Source of the DNA: Gammaproteobacteria bacterium
GTDB lineage: Bacteria; Pseudomonadota; Gammaproteobacteria; Competibacterales; Competibacteraceae
NCBI GenBank assembly: GCA_024235035.1
Contig: JACKNE010000010.1
Coordinates: 186,001-250,000, forward strand
Reading direction: 5' to 3'
DNA length: 64,000 bases
Position numbers and translations under genes: made by a program. How positions within the stretch are numbered: position 1 is the first letter of the stretch; each line of letters starts with the position of its first letter. The notes beneath the pieces are model-generated. The model did not search any database and was not told the DNA's origin. It saw nothing but the letters and a program-made list of their open reading frames with translations. This document shows, piece after piece, positions 35,690 through 45,700 of this stretch.

Positions 35690-35733
35690 GGTCATCAGAA
35701 AGTCATCTCTCGGTCATTATTTGGTCGCTTATC
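35690..35733 (+). promoter_or_regulatory. Pho box: four 11-bp direct repeats
   Basis: Four 7-mers GGTCATC, AGTCATC, GGTCATT and GGTCGCT start at 35690, 35701, 35712 and 35723, exactly 11 bases apart with AT-rich 4-base spacers. This is the PhoB site layout (consensus CTGTCAT repeats, 11-bp period). It lies 60-99 bases upstream of the phoX-like start, so phosphate-starvation control is expected. Confidence 0.85.
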
Positions 35734-35788
35734 GGCAATCCTCGCGTGTCATTCTCCTCGGATGTTGATTGCTTAGGAGAATTCGCTG

Positions 35789-37663
35789 ATGCAAATAAAA
35801 TTCTTGACGGTTGCGGTTTTGGTCGCGCTGGGAATCTCGGGTTGCGGTAGTGACGATGACGATGCGCCAAGCTCAGGTTCGCGTGTCAGGTTGCGCTCGG
35901 TTGAGTTCACCGAAACGCCTGCTCCTACCACAGTCGATGAACGCGCCCATACCTACACCCGCTCGGTCGCCCGACTGACCTATAGCGATGGAAAAGTCAC
36001 GGAAGCGCCTCTGACCTACAATGTGCTGTTCAGTGTCAAGGACCCGATTGCCGAGGTGAACGGCAATCACTATCCCGTCGGCCAGCTCTACAACTATCGG
36101 ATGGAGCCGTTGCTCGATCCAATGGGCAATCCAGTGGTTGCGGAAACGCCGGATGCCAATAGTCTGCTCAATGTCAATGGCCAGCTGTTCCTGGTCACCC
36201 ATTATGAGTATGACTGGATTTTAAGTGATGGTTCAGTCGCCTTTACCACACCCGGCTGGTACACCCGCATGCCGATGTCGATGACCCTAAGCGAAATCAG
36301 CCAGGCCGATGATGGCCAACTGACCGCGACCAAGGTCAAACCGATTGACTTTTCCAATGTCAACGGCATTTGGATTCCTTGCTTCGGTTCCCAGACTCCT
36401 TGGAACACCCATCTGGGTTCCGAGGAGGACTATGATTTGATCTACAATCCACTGGATTCCAAGAATTACGGAACGACTGAGGCCGGCCTCAAGGCGTTGC
36501 GGGAGCTGTATTTCAAAGGTGAGCGGGAGGCCAATCCCTACCATTACGGCATCATTCCCGAAATCACCGTCAGTGCGAATGGTTCCACCAGCATAGTCAA
36601 ACACTATGCGATGGGACGCGGCACCTGGGAAGTGGCCAAGGTCATGCCTGATAATCGCACCGCCTATCTGGGTGATGATGGCGCTTATGTGCAAATGACC
36701 ATGTTCGTGGCCGATAAAGCTGCTGATTTGTCTGCGGGTACGCTGTACACGGCAATCTGGACTCAGACCAGTGATCAAAATGGTGGTAGTGCTAATCTGA
36801 CCTGGATTCGGCTGGGTCATGGCACCGACGCTGAAATCGGGGCGCTGGCCGATCGCCTCACTTTCAGCGAAATCTTCGATGCCGTTGAACCGGTCGATGG
36901 GCAGTGCGCCGCGGGCTACACGCGCGTGCGGGCCGGTTCTTCCTCCGACGAGTGCCTCAGTCTCAAACCGGGCATGGAGCAAGCTGCTGCTTTTCTGGAG
37001 ACGCGCCGTTATACCGCATTACTCGGCGGCACCACCGAATGGACCAAGATGGAAGGCATCGCGGTCAATGCCCAGGATAAGAAGTTGTACACGGCTATAT
37101 CGCGTATCGAGAGCAGTATGCGTTCCGATCCGACCGAGCCGGCGGATCATATCCGCCTGCCGGAGAACAAGGCCGGCGCGACCTACACTCTGGAGCTCAA
37201 TGCGGGCATCCAGGACACTCAGGGCAACGCCATCAACTCCGACTGGGTGGCGACCCGCATGTATGTAGAACCCGCGTTGCTTGGCAAGCCGATGGCCACC
37301 GACGCCTTCGGTAACACCGCCGATGTGAATTCGGTCGCCAATACCGATAATGTGTTCTTCTCCGAGAAGATGCGCACCTTGTTTATCGGTGAGGACTCAG
37401 GGATGCACGTCAACAACTTCGTCTGGGCGTACAACGTGGATACTCAAAAGCTGACCCGCATTCTGACACTGACCGCGGGCGCTGAATCTACTGGTCTGCA
37501 AGTGGTGGATAATCTGAACGATCATGCTTACATCATGAGCAACGCTCAGCATTGGGGTGATTTCACCAGCACCACGAATGCCGATCTCAAGACCCAACTC
37601 ACGCCGATGATCGACAAATTCTACGCACCTGTAGGTTACATTGGAGGTATGCCCGGGTTGTAA
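35789..37663 (+). CDS. PhoX-type (DUF839) alkaline phosphatase lipoprotein
   Basis: 624 residues. A lipobox LGISGC puts the lipid on Cys19, followed by an Asp-rich linker. The DUF839/PhoX propeller is seen in TPWNTHLGSEEDY, YAMGRGTWEVAKVMPDNRTAYLGDDG, TEWTKMEGIAVNAQDKKLYTA and NTDNVFFSEKMRTLFIGEDSG. PhoX enzymes are Ca/Fe-dependent extracytoplasmic phosphomonoesterases. Usual PhoX proteins leave via Tat, while this one has a lipoprotein signal without twin arginines. ATG 35789 follows TTAGGAGA. Regulation by the Pho box directly upstream fits. A terminator follows the gene. Confidence 0.85.
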   Translation: MQIKFLTVAVLVALGISGCGSDDDDAPSSGSRVRLRSVEFTETPAPTTVDERAHTYTRSVARLTYSDGKVTEAPLTYNVLFSVKDPIAEVNGNHYPVGQLYNYRMEPLLDPMGNPVVAETPDANSLLNVNGQLFLVTHYEYDWILSDGSVAFTTPGWYTRMPMSMTLSEISQADDGQLTATKVKPIDFSNVNGIWIPCFGSQTPWNTHLGSEEDYDLIYNPLDSKNYGTTEAGLKALRELYFKGEREANPYHYGIIPEITVSANGSTSIVKHYAMGRGTWEVAKVMPDNRTAYLGDDGAYVQMTMFVADKAADLSAGTLYTAIWTQTSDQNGGSANLTWIRLGHGTDAEIGALADRLTFSEIFDAVEPVDGQCAAGYTRVRAGSSSDECLSLKPGMEQAAAFLETRRYTALLGGTTEWTKMEGIAVNAQDKKLYTAISRIESSMRSDPTEPADHIRLPENKAGATYTLELNAGIQDTQGNAINSDWVATRMYVEPALLGKPMATDAFGNTADVNSVANTDNVFFSEKMRTLFIGEDSGMHVNNFVWAYNVDTQKLTRILTLTAGAESTGLQVVDNLNDHAYIMSNAQHWGDFTSTTNADLKTQLTPMIDKFYAPVGYIGGMPGL

Positions 37664-37694
37664 TTGCCGCCCTGTTGGTTCTCATCAATATCGA

Positions 37695-37733
37695 GCTGGC
37701 GATTCATGCAATCGCCAGCTTTTTGCTTTTTTT
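37695..37733 (+). terminator. Rho-independent terminator after phoX-like gene
   Basis: A perfect 10-bp stem GCTGGCGATT / AATCGCCAGC with loop CATGC, followed by TTTTTGCTTTTTTT. It ends just upstream of the ribosome site of the next gene, so that gene may rely on read-through or its own promoter. Confidence 0.9.
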
Positions 37734-37749
37734 ATGAGGAAAATCTCCC

Positions 37750-39798
37750 ATGAGTCGCCGGCAATCTCTTTTGCACCTGGTCACGATTACCCTGTTTCTG
37801 AGCATGGTGCTGGCCGGGTGTAGCGACAGCCAGGGCCAAGCCAATGAGCAAGCTAGTACTCGTAATGCACTTGCGTCGGCAGCGATCAGCCATCCACAGG
37901 GCGATTTTCGTAGCCCGCTGACCTTTGGTAATCCCTACGCGCATATTCCCGCTCAATGCCATATCGAGACGGCCCGGGGTGCACAAAATGCCTGTTTGTT
38001 CTGCCATACCAACGGCGCCTATCGGGCGGGACTGGGCAACAATTTTCCGCAAGCTGGCGCCGAACCGCGCCTTGGCGACTTGCAGCAAGAATATTCCTTC
38101 ACACCGATCAGTCCGTTTACCGCATCGCCAAGCCGCAATCCCTGGGAAAACACTTTGACGCCGGAGAAGTTGCGCGAAGCGGTGGCGGCGCTGGGTCTTG
38201 ATCCCCAGACATGGGATATAGAAGCCTATATCCGGGAAGACAATTGGCAGGCGGCTTTTGCGCAGCGCCCCGGCGATCCTCGCGACTGGGATGGAGGCCA
38301 AGAAACGCCGTTTCGGTTGTTTCCGGGACTCGATCCGGCTGATTTGCCGGCGGACGCCGATGGTTTCGTGCGCTCTGACACCCCGCTTCATGGTCATTTC
38401 CAGGAGCATGACGGGCGTTGGATCACCGGTTGGCGGGCGATCAATTTCATGCCCTATGGCCTCTTTACGCCGATGACCGGCTCCGTGTCCGGTATTTATC
38501 TCCGCCTGCCCAAACCGTTCATGCAGCGCGAGGATGGTCGTTTCGATCTGACGATTTATATGCACAATCTCGATCTGCTGGAACGGGCGATTCAGGACCG
38601 GTTACGCGAGGAAGATGGCGAGTTTTATCAAGGCGCGGCGCGAACCGTGGCGCTTGAGCGTGGCTTGTATCCAGTCGGTACGGAAATCGCTCACCCTCTG
38701 CATTATGTGGAGGTGGCGGCGGACGGGAGTGATCCAGCCATCAGTCCCTATCCTGGGACGCGTGCCCGCCGGGTCAAGGAGGTCCGTTACATGTATAAAT
38801 GGAAAACATTTGCCCCGACCGCATTTCGTCCCGGAACCAAGGAAGAGGGCGCGCCCGTGTACGGCAACGATGTGCAAGGTTGGGTGGATAATGGGGTGGG
38901 TTGGTATCTGGCCGGTTACATCGAAGATCGAAGCGGCGTGCTTCGCCCGCAGAACCGTGAAGAGCTGACCCAATGCATCGGTTGCCACAGTGGGGTCACG
39001 ACCACTGAGTTTCCGCAATTCACCTCGGGGACTGGTAACACCGTGGATTCTACCTGGTCCTTGCCGCGCAAATTTCCGGGCGAACTGGGTTGGCGAGAAA
39101 TGGATTATTTAGGTTATCTAGCCAAGGCCGGGGCGGAAGCGGATGAAACTCCAGGGGAGGCGCGATTGGGCGATCCGCTGAATCGAGGTCTGGCTAAGGG
39201 CGAATTCCGCCATTTTCTGGATAATGTGGTTGGAGTGAGCTTGTACGGGGAACTACCGCCCGCCATCGAGCGGTTCCTGGTCGATGTCATTCAGCCGGTC
39301 AATGGCTATACCGCAGCCTGGCCGGCGCTGGATACCAGCAGTGCCGCTGCTTTTCAGGATCGGCAGGCTCTCCGTCAGCGGCTGTTGCGCGAATTGACCG
39401 CTCGGGGAGATTATCTGACCACCGCTGGCGTCATCCGTGGCGAATGGTTATATCCGCCGCGCAAGGAGGCGTTGGCTGCGGCTCGCCGCTATCGTCAGGT
39501 AGTGGTGACGCAGCGCTATGTCAAGGGCAAGGAGGTCTTTCCGGAAACACCGGTGACTTACCGCTATTTCCGAGAAGACGGGGAAGGTTTCGCTCATCAG
39601 GATGGACGGCCTTATCAGCTTGGAGAGGTCATTACCGATCGGCCCGTCGATCGGGAAAATCCGGCGCTGATCACTTATGGGGTGGGTATTGCCCAAACCC
39701 TAGTCGATCCTGACTTGCCATTTGCGCAAGGTGGGACGTACTTCCCGAACTATTTGCCGCTGTTGGCCGAACCGCTGCGCTTTGAGTTGGAACAGTAG
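37750..39798 (+). CDS. Diheme c-type cytochrome lipoprotein of unknown role
   Basis: 682 residues. A lipobox VLAGC puts the lipid on Cys24. Two heme-binding CxxCH motifs are seen, CLFCH at about 82-86 and CIGCH at about 409-413, far apart. No other enzyme motif is recognised. The sequence is rich in Trp/Tyr/Pro with repeated aromatic segments (RAINFMPYGLFTPMTGSVSG). It should be anchored in the outer membrane or periplasm and carry electrons. ATG 37750 has TGAGGA upstream. It follows the PhoX-like gene after a strong terminator, so it may share phosphate control only by read-through. It resembles uncharacterised large diheme proteins. Confidence 0.75.
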   Translation: MSRRQSLLHLVTITLFLSMVLAGCSDSQGQANEQASTRNALASAAISHPQGDFRSPLTFGNPYAHIPAQCHIETARGAQNACLFCHTNGAYRAGLGNNFPQAGAEPRLGDLQQEYSFTPISPFTASPSRNPWENTLTPEKLREAVAALGLDPQTWDIEAYIREDNWQAAFAQRPGDPRDWDGGQETPFRLFPGLDPADLPADADGFVRSDTPLHGHFQEHDGRWITGWRAINFMPYGLFTPMTGSVSGIYLRLPKPFMQREDGRFDLTIYMHNLDLLERAIQDRLREEDGEFYQGAARTVALERGLYPVGTEIAHPLHYVEVAADGSDPAISPYPGTRARRVKEVRYMYKWKTFAPTAFRPGTKEEGAPVYGNDVQGWVDNGVGWYLAGYIEDRSGVLRPQNREELTQCIGCHSGVTTTEFPQFTSGTGNTVDSTWSLPRKFPGELGWREMDYLGYLAKAGAEADETPGEARLGDPLNRGLAKGEFRHFLDNVVGVSLYGELPPAIERFLVDVIQPVNGYTAAWPALDTSSAAAFQDRQALRQRLLRELTARGDYLTTAGVIRGEWLYPPRKEALAAARRYRQVVVTQRYVKGKEVFPETPVTYRYFREDGEGFAHQDGRPYQLGEVITDRPVDRENPALITYGVGIAQTLVDPDLPFAQGGTYFPNYLPLLAEPLRFELEQ

Positions 39799-39842
39799 TG
39801 CTTGACCAAACTGAAAACGATGGGTGGGTCGCACTGAGGAAT

Positions 39843-39882
39843 GAAGCCCAACATATTGAAAATATAAAATTTGTTGGGCTTC
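39843..39882. repeat. Dispersed palindromic repeat (GAAGCCCAAC type)
   Basis: A perfect 10-bp inverted repeat GAAGCCCAAC / GTTGGGCTTC around a 20-base AT-rich centre (ATTGAAAATATAAAATTT-like). A close relative stands at 63468-63507, where the centre is also ATTGAAATTGAGAAATTT-like. Here it lies between convergent genes and may serve as a terminator. Confidence 0.7.
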
Positions 39883-39912
39883 AGAAGCAAGGGAATCAGG
39901 TGCTTGGCATGA

Positions 39913-40914
39913 TTACTTCAGCGCCTGTGCTGCGCAAGGCGATAAATGCGGTGCTTTCAGCAGCGCCTCACGGTCGATGCTGATGCTTTTCCATTTCGGG
40001 TGACCGGTGCGGCCTAGTTCGTCGAGATTGTCATACACCATCTTGGTGAAACGCCCGATGGCCTGACAACTTGCCTCGTCTTGATCCTTAGTGCTGGTGA
40101 ACAGTACGGTACCCACCGCCAAGGTGGGGATGGCCTCCTTCTGCCAGACATAGGTTGCGGCTGGGATGGTTGCCTTCTGATAGAAGGTCTGGAACAACTC
40201 ATTTTTGGCCAATGTTTCTGGAACCTCGATCGGCACCAGGTGCAGGGAGTCGGCGCTGGCCAAAGGGCCAGTGAATAGCTGCGCCGGTGCGCCGACCACG
40301 TAGATGAGCGCGTCGATTTCCCCACGATGCAAAGCGTCGAGGGCAGCCGTGGCGTCTATCTCCAATTGTTCGGCGGGCTTGATCTGAAACAAGTCCAGCA
40401 AAATGGTCGCTGTGCCGTAGGTGCCGCTGACCAGATCGCCGACGGCGATACTCTTGTCGTTCAGATCCTTCAGTTGCTTGATCTCTGGCGCCTTGGCCAA
40501 AATGTGAATTTCCTCGTAATACAGCGGCAATATCAGCTGCAACGAGTTGACCATCTGGTTCAGTTCATCGGCGTCTTCATCGTCGCCGACAGCCGCTTCG
40601 AGCGCGACCAGGCTTAAGCTGTCAAATTGGCTCAAGCCCAGTTGCAGGCTGGGGTATTCATAGACCCTGAAGATGTTTTCCAGTGAACCGGCGGAAGGCA
40701 TCACCGACAAGTCGATCTGGTGGCGGCTGGCCAGCTTTTTCAGGTCTCGACCCAGTTGATAGTAGGTGCCAACCTCGCGACCGGTCATCAGGCTGAGTTC
40801 AGTGCTGGCCGGCGGCGTAGTGGGTTCATCGGCTTGCAGAGGACCTGCCAGCCATGAAAGACTCAGGCAGAGGCAAGTGTTGAGAAACAGACGTTTATTC
40901 GAAACGATTTTCAT
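39913..40914 (-). CDS. TAXI-family TRAP transporter solute-binding protein (orphan)
   Basis: 333 residues. A signal peptide (FLNTCLCLSLSWLAGPLQA) precedes a TAXI-type periplasmic binding protein. The family pattern is seen in LMTGREVGTYYQLGRDLKKLA, PSAGSLENI, LKDLNDKSIAVGDLVSGTYGTA and IDALIYVVGAPAQL. It would bind an organic acid or amino acid for TRAP uptake, but no TRAP permease gene is nearby, so it may act as a sensor or with a remote permease. ATG 40914 is preferred over GTG 40926 because AAGGTGA stands at correct spacing. Confidence 0.85.
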   Translation of the reverse strand: MKIVSNKRLFLNTCLCLSLSWLAGPLQADEPTTPPASTELSLMTGREVGTYYQLGRDLKKLASRHQIDLSVMPSAGSLENIFRVYEYPSLQLGLSQFDSLSLVALEAAVGDDEDADELNQMVNSLQLILPLYYEEIHILAKAPEIKQLKDLNDKSIAVGDLVSGTYGTATILLDLFQIKPAEQLEIDATAALDALHRGEIDALIYVVGAPAQLFTGPLASADSLHLVPIEVPETLAKNELFQTFYQKATIPAATYVWQKEAIPTLAVGTVLFTSTKDQDEASCQAIGRFTKMVYDNLDELGRTGHPKWKSISIDREALLKAPHLSPCAAQALK

Positions 40915-41108
40915 TGGAGGAGTCACCTTGGTTGAATGTTATTCTTTACTGCTTACCATCGCCATCGCTGCCGCCGTTAAAGCGTGCAGGGGATCGGTCC
41001 GATCCTGGATTAAAAATCAATTATAGTGTGGCTTTGCCCACTATCAGGGATTAGAAGTCGCGGCGGGCGAGCCGGTGGCAAATGACAGACCCGTGGAGGT
41101 GAGGAATC

Positions 41109-41888
41109 ATGCCAAAAACAGTAATTGTCAACGTGATTGGATTTCCGGAGCGGGAGCGTCGGATGATCCGCAACATCCTATCGGTGGCTAGTAATCAGAA
41201 TCTGACTTATCAGATGACCGACACTGGTGGAAAATCGACGGATGTTTTTGTCGTCAACGCTGACGATTCGGGGGCCATGCTGTTCTGGAACGAATACCAG
41301 CAGGATGCCCCGGAGGCCAACAGCATTCTCGCATCGTCGGACCCCATGCGGACATCCGAGCATGTGTGCATCAAGCGGCCATTGATCGCCAGTCAGCTAC
41401 ACGGGGCGTTGACGCTAGAGAGCGCTTCGGCGGCGACATCCAAGCAGCAGCAACGGCCCGATATCCTGCGCAAATGTTTCCTGTTCCGTAATTTCTCGTC
41501 GAGCCACCTGGATAAGATCGTAGCGATGTCGCGTATCGTGACCTTACCCGGTAACTATGTGGTTTTCGAGAAAGGTTCCACGGGCAACGAGATGCTGGTG
41601 GTCCTGAGTGGGCGGCTCAAGGTCCATGTGAGCGATGGGGAAGGGCGGGAAATCGTCCTCGGCACGGTTGGGCCGGGGGAGATCGTTGGTGAACTCGCCA
41701 TGCTGGATGGCCGAGGGCGCTCGGCGACCGTGACGGCCTTGGTGCCCAGCGAGTTGCTGATCATTCATCGTAAGGATTTCATGCCATTTCTGGAGCAGAA
41801 CCCCAAGGTGGCTACTGATCTGGTTATGGTGTTGGCGTTGCGGTTGCGGCTCAATACTGAGCAATTGGCCGATCTGCTCGACCGCTAA
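41109..41888 (+). CDS. Cyclic-nucleotide-binding protein with degenerate receiver-like N-domain
   Basis: 259 residues. The first 110 residues resemble a response-regulator receiver that has diverged (DVFVVNADDSG for the phospho-acceptor strand, IKRPLI for the Lys-Pro motif). Residues about 120-255 form a cNMP-binding domain with the phosphate-binding cassette GEIVGELAMLDGRGRSATV. There is no helix-turn-helix, so it is not a Crp-type DNA binder. It may work as a nucleotide-responsive adaptor, and the partner is unknown. ATG 41109 follows GGAGGTGAGG. thrH starts 69 bases downstream on the same strand. Confidence 0.8.
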   Translation: MPKTVIVNVIGFPERERRMIRNILSVASNQNLTYQMTDTGGKSTDVFVVNADDSGAMLFWNEYQQDAPEANSILASSDPMRTSEHVCIKRPLIASQLHGALTLESASAATSKQQQRPDILRKCFLFRNFSSSHLDKIVAMSRIVTLPGNYVVFEKGSTGNEMLVVLSGRLKVHVSDGEGREIVLGTVGPGEIVGELAMLDGRGRSATVTALVPSELLIIHRKDFMPFLEQNPKVATDLVMVLALRLRLNTEQLADLLDR

Positions 41889-41957
41889 CGGCGCATCGGG
41901 CTTATCGAACCTGATCAATCGGTCTTGGCGCGTTTGCGCGGACCACAGGAGATTCTC

Positions 41958-42566
41958 ATGGAACTGGCTTGTCTGGACCTGGAAGGGGTCCTGATTCCGG
42001 AAATCTGGATCGATGTCGCCGAACGCACCGGCATCGAGGGATTGCGGCTGACCACCCGCGACATTCCCGATTACGATCGACTCATGCAGGGTCGATTGGC
42101 GTTGCTGGATCAGCATGGATTGAAGCTGTCGGACATCCAGCGGGTGATCGCCGGGATGGGGCCGCTGGAAGGCGCGTGCGAGTTTCTTGGCTGGCTGCGT
42201 GAACGGTTCCAGGTGGTGATTCTGTCGGATACCTATTATGAATTTGCCGCGCCATTGATGCGGCAACTGGGCTGGCCAACCTTGTTCTGTCACCGTTTGG
42301 AGGTGGTGGACGATCGGGTCGTCGGCTATGTCCTGCGGCAGCCCGATTCCAAGCGACAGGCGGTGCAAGCCTTTCACCAGCTCAAGTTTCGGGTCATTGC
42401 AGCAGGGGATTCTTATAACGATACGACGATGCTGGCGGAGGCGGAGGCGGGCATCCTGTTCCGTCCACCGCAAAATGTCATTGAGGAATTTCCACAGTTC
42501 CCGGTGGCGCGGAACTTCGAGGAAATGCGCGAGGCGTTTTGCAAGGCCAGTCTGCGATCGCTTTAA
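41958..42566 (+). CDS. thrH: ThrH phosphoserine phosphatase / homoserine phosphotransferase
   Basis: 202 residues, HAD superfamily. Motif I is CLDLEGVLIPEIW (with the DxE variant typical of ThrH), motif II is VILSDTYYEF, and motif IV is AAGDSYNDTTMLAEA. The internal TTRDIPDYDRLMQGRL is characteristic. ThrH dephosphorylates phosphoserine and can transfer the phosphate to homoserine. The start is ATG 41958 with AGGAGA upstream; the open frame extends 11 codons further without similarity. The palindrome AGGTATATACCT overlaps the last stop base at 42566-42577. Confidence 0.93.
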   Translation: MELACLDLEGVLIPEIWIDVAERTGIEGLRLTTRDIPDYDRLMQGRLALLDQHGLKLSDIQRVIAGMGPLEGACEFLGWLRERFQVVILSDTYYEFAAPLMRQLGWPTLFCHRLEVVDDRVVGYVLRQPDSKRQAVQAFHQLKFRVIAAGDSYNDTTMLAEAEAGILFRPPQNVIEEFPQFPVARNFEEMREAFCKASLRSL

Positions 42567-42792
42567 GGTATATACCTAGTTGATCTGGGTGAGTAATTTT
42601 TGTAGTTTGAGCGCATGTTTTTTCTCAGTAGAGAGTTCAGTAGAGCGGGGTAGGCGTGAGGCCGTCACCCGCCGTGGGCCAAATCCCCGTTAAGGCCACT
42701 TTAAGCACCTTGTGATCACCGTCTCTCAGAGGGAAGAAGAAAAATGAAGCGGTAGAAAGGCGCTTCGCCATATTTGCTTTGGGGGATCGAGA

Positions 42793-45700
42793 ATGCGTGG
42801 GTATTGTCATGGGTGGCTGATCCGGTTTTGTCTTTGGCTGATGCTCGGTTTGACGCCGCTTTGCCCGGCCTTGGCGGAAAAGGCCGGTGAAGTCGTGAGT
42901 CTTTCAGGGGCTGCTGAAGTATTTCGGGAAGGGCGTTGGCAACCAGTTGCGGTCGGCGCGCCGCTGGCGGCGGGCGAGATCGTGCAAATCGGCGTGGGCA
43001 GTCGGGCTGCGATCCTGCTTGTCGGCGGGATGCAGATCAAGCTGAAAGGTTACAGCCGGTTGGAGCTAAAGCAGCTTGTTCCTCCGCCTGAAGGTTTCAT
43101 ACCTACCGCGACCCAAATACTCAAGAACATCCTGCGGGTGCTGGATGGCGAGATCTGGGTGCGTAGCAGCGAACCGTTGGAAGTCCAGACCAGGTCGGCG
43201 ACCGCCACGATTCGCGGTACCGAATTTGGTCTCGCCGTGGGTCCCGGCGATACGGCCCGGTTGAGCGTGGTGAATGGGTTGGTGGAATTCGCCAATCCGC
43301 AGGGCCGCGTTCTGGTGGCGGCCAATGAGCAGGCGGAGGTCAAACTCGGTGAAGCGCCGCGCAAGACGGTGTTGCTCAATCCGCTGGATGCGGTGCAGTG
43401 GTCGCTGTATTACCCGAGCGTGGTGCGCGATGTCCAGGGGCATCCCGAGATTCAGGCGGCGCAAAATCATCTGCAGCGCGGCGAGGTCAATGCGGCGCGG
43501 CAGGCTATCGACCGGGCGTTGGCGCGCGATCCTCACGATGCGTTGGCCTATAGCCTGCGTTCCAACCTGGAGTTGGTGCAGAACCACCGGGCGCAGGCGC
43601 GAGCGGATGCGCAACAAGCGGTTGCGGTCAATCCGTCTTCATCCACAGCCTGGCTCAGCCTGAGCCTGGTCGAGCAAGCCGAGTTCGATCTCGATGCAGC
43701 TTTGGCCGCTGCTCGACAAGCGGTGGCGCTCGATCCAAAAAATTCCCAGGCGTTGATTCAGGAAAGCGGCCTGCTGTTGGGTATGGGGCGGTTGCAGGAA
43801 GCGGTGCAGGTCGCCGCACAGGCGCGGGAACAAGCGCCGGATGACGCGATGGTCAACACGGTTTGGGGTTTCCTGGAATTGGCGCATAACCGGGTGAGCG
43901 ATGCGCGAGAGGCGTTCCAGGCGGCCATCGCGCAGGATTCGACGCTGGGTTTGCCGCATCTCGGTTTGGGGTTGGTGTGGTTTCGGGGCAATCAAACCGA
44001 GGCGGCGATTACCGAGATGCGTAAGGCGACGCTGTTGGAGCCGCAGGTCTCGCTGTATAACAGCTACCTGGGCAAGGCGTTTTATGAGAATAAACAGGAT
44101 CGGCAGGCGCAGAAATATCTGGATGTAGCGAAGCAACTCGATCCGCACGATCCCACTCCGTATTTGTACGACGCCATTCGCCTGCAAAGCGTCAACCGGC
44201 CTGTGGAGGCGGTGGCGAGCCTGCAAAAGTCCATCGAGCTGAACGATGAGCGGGGCGTGTATCGGTCGCGGTTGTTGCTGGATGAAGATTTGGCGGCGCG
44301 GTCGGCGGCCTTGGGGCACACTTACAATGAAGTGGGCTTTACCCAATTAGGGTTGAAAGAGGGCTGGCAGTCGGTCAATCGCGATCCGACCAATCATTCG
44401 GCGCATCGGCTGCTAGCGGATGCCTATGCGGCGTTGCCAGGGGTAGAAGCGGCGCGCGCCAGCGAGTTGTTGCAAGCGCAGTTGTTGCAGCCGCTCAATA
44501 TCACGCCGGTTTCGCCGCGAATGGCCGAAACCCGATTGGCGCTCCCGGTGGCTGGCCCGCTCACGCCTTCCTTGTATGAATTCAATCCGCTATTCGTGCG
44601 AGATCGGCCCACGCTGTCTTTCTCGGGTCTGGGCGGCAATCAAGAGACCTGGGGCAATGAATTGATCGTCTCCGGTTTGACGGATCGGTTTTCCTACAGC
44701 CTCGGCCAGTTTCATTATCAGAGCAATGGCTACCGAGATAATAACGATTTGGAGAACAATCTCTATAATCTGTTCGTGCAAACCGAAATCACTCCGGATT
44801 TCAGCCTTCAGGCGGAGTATCGTTCTTTGGAGACTTCCAGCGGCTATCTTGAATCCCGTTATGATGGTTTGTTAAGAAGTGGGCATGTCTCTATTGAACA
44901 AGAGACGGCCCGCATTGGGGCTCGCTATTCATTGTCGCCGCAAACTGATCTGATCGCTTCTCTGATCTATACGGATCGAGATTTTCTTTTAAGTTCCTCA
45001 AGAAACACTTTTGGAACAGCAGAAAAAGGTACACAAGCTGAAACCCAACTGATTTACCGGGCTGATGATTTCAATATCATCACCGGTCTGGGCGCTTATT
45101 TTATAGACTATACTTTTTCGAGGGCCCCGATGAATCCGGATGGCACTCAGAAAACTGCTTATAGCTATGCCAACATTAAAAGCCCTGACTCCGTGATTTG
45201 GACGATTGGTTTGGGCTATGAGTCGGATGACAGTCCTTATGCGCGCTTGAACGAATTCAATCCAAAATTTGGGGTGCAATGGGCGATTAACAACCAAGTC
45301 TCACTGCGAGCGGCGGCCTTTAAAACAGTGAAAAAGGAATTTGCCACGCGACAGACTCTTGAACCGACCCAGGTGGCCGGATTTAATCAGCTTATTGACT
45401 TGATTAGCTTGACGGTATCAAAGAATTATGGGATCGGTCTTGATGTCCGTTTCAATGAGCAATGGTTTGGTGGTGTAGAGGCTTTGAGACGGGATAACGA
45501 CACGCCGTTTGGAAGGTTAAACACACTAGGATCTTATTTCATTGAGCTGAATCAGGAGACCTTTTATAGTGCTTATCTATACTGGATGCCTCACCATGAA
45601 TGGGTGCTTTCCACACAGTGGCGTTATGAGAAGTTCGAGGATGAAGGCGCTTGCCTACCATGCCTAGCTGCGATACCTGCTCGGCTGGAAACTTTCTCCA

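Noticed and set aside
41544..42473. 309-codon minus-strand open frame across the cNMP protein and thrH
   Set aside because: It spans two well-supported genes and their gap in antisense, with no domain or ribosome site.
42567..42792. Riboswitch in the leader of the FecR-TPR-barrel gene
   Set aside because: I looked for cobalamin, c-di-GMP and similar core motifs and could not match any; only small inverted repeats are present.
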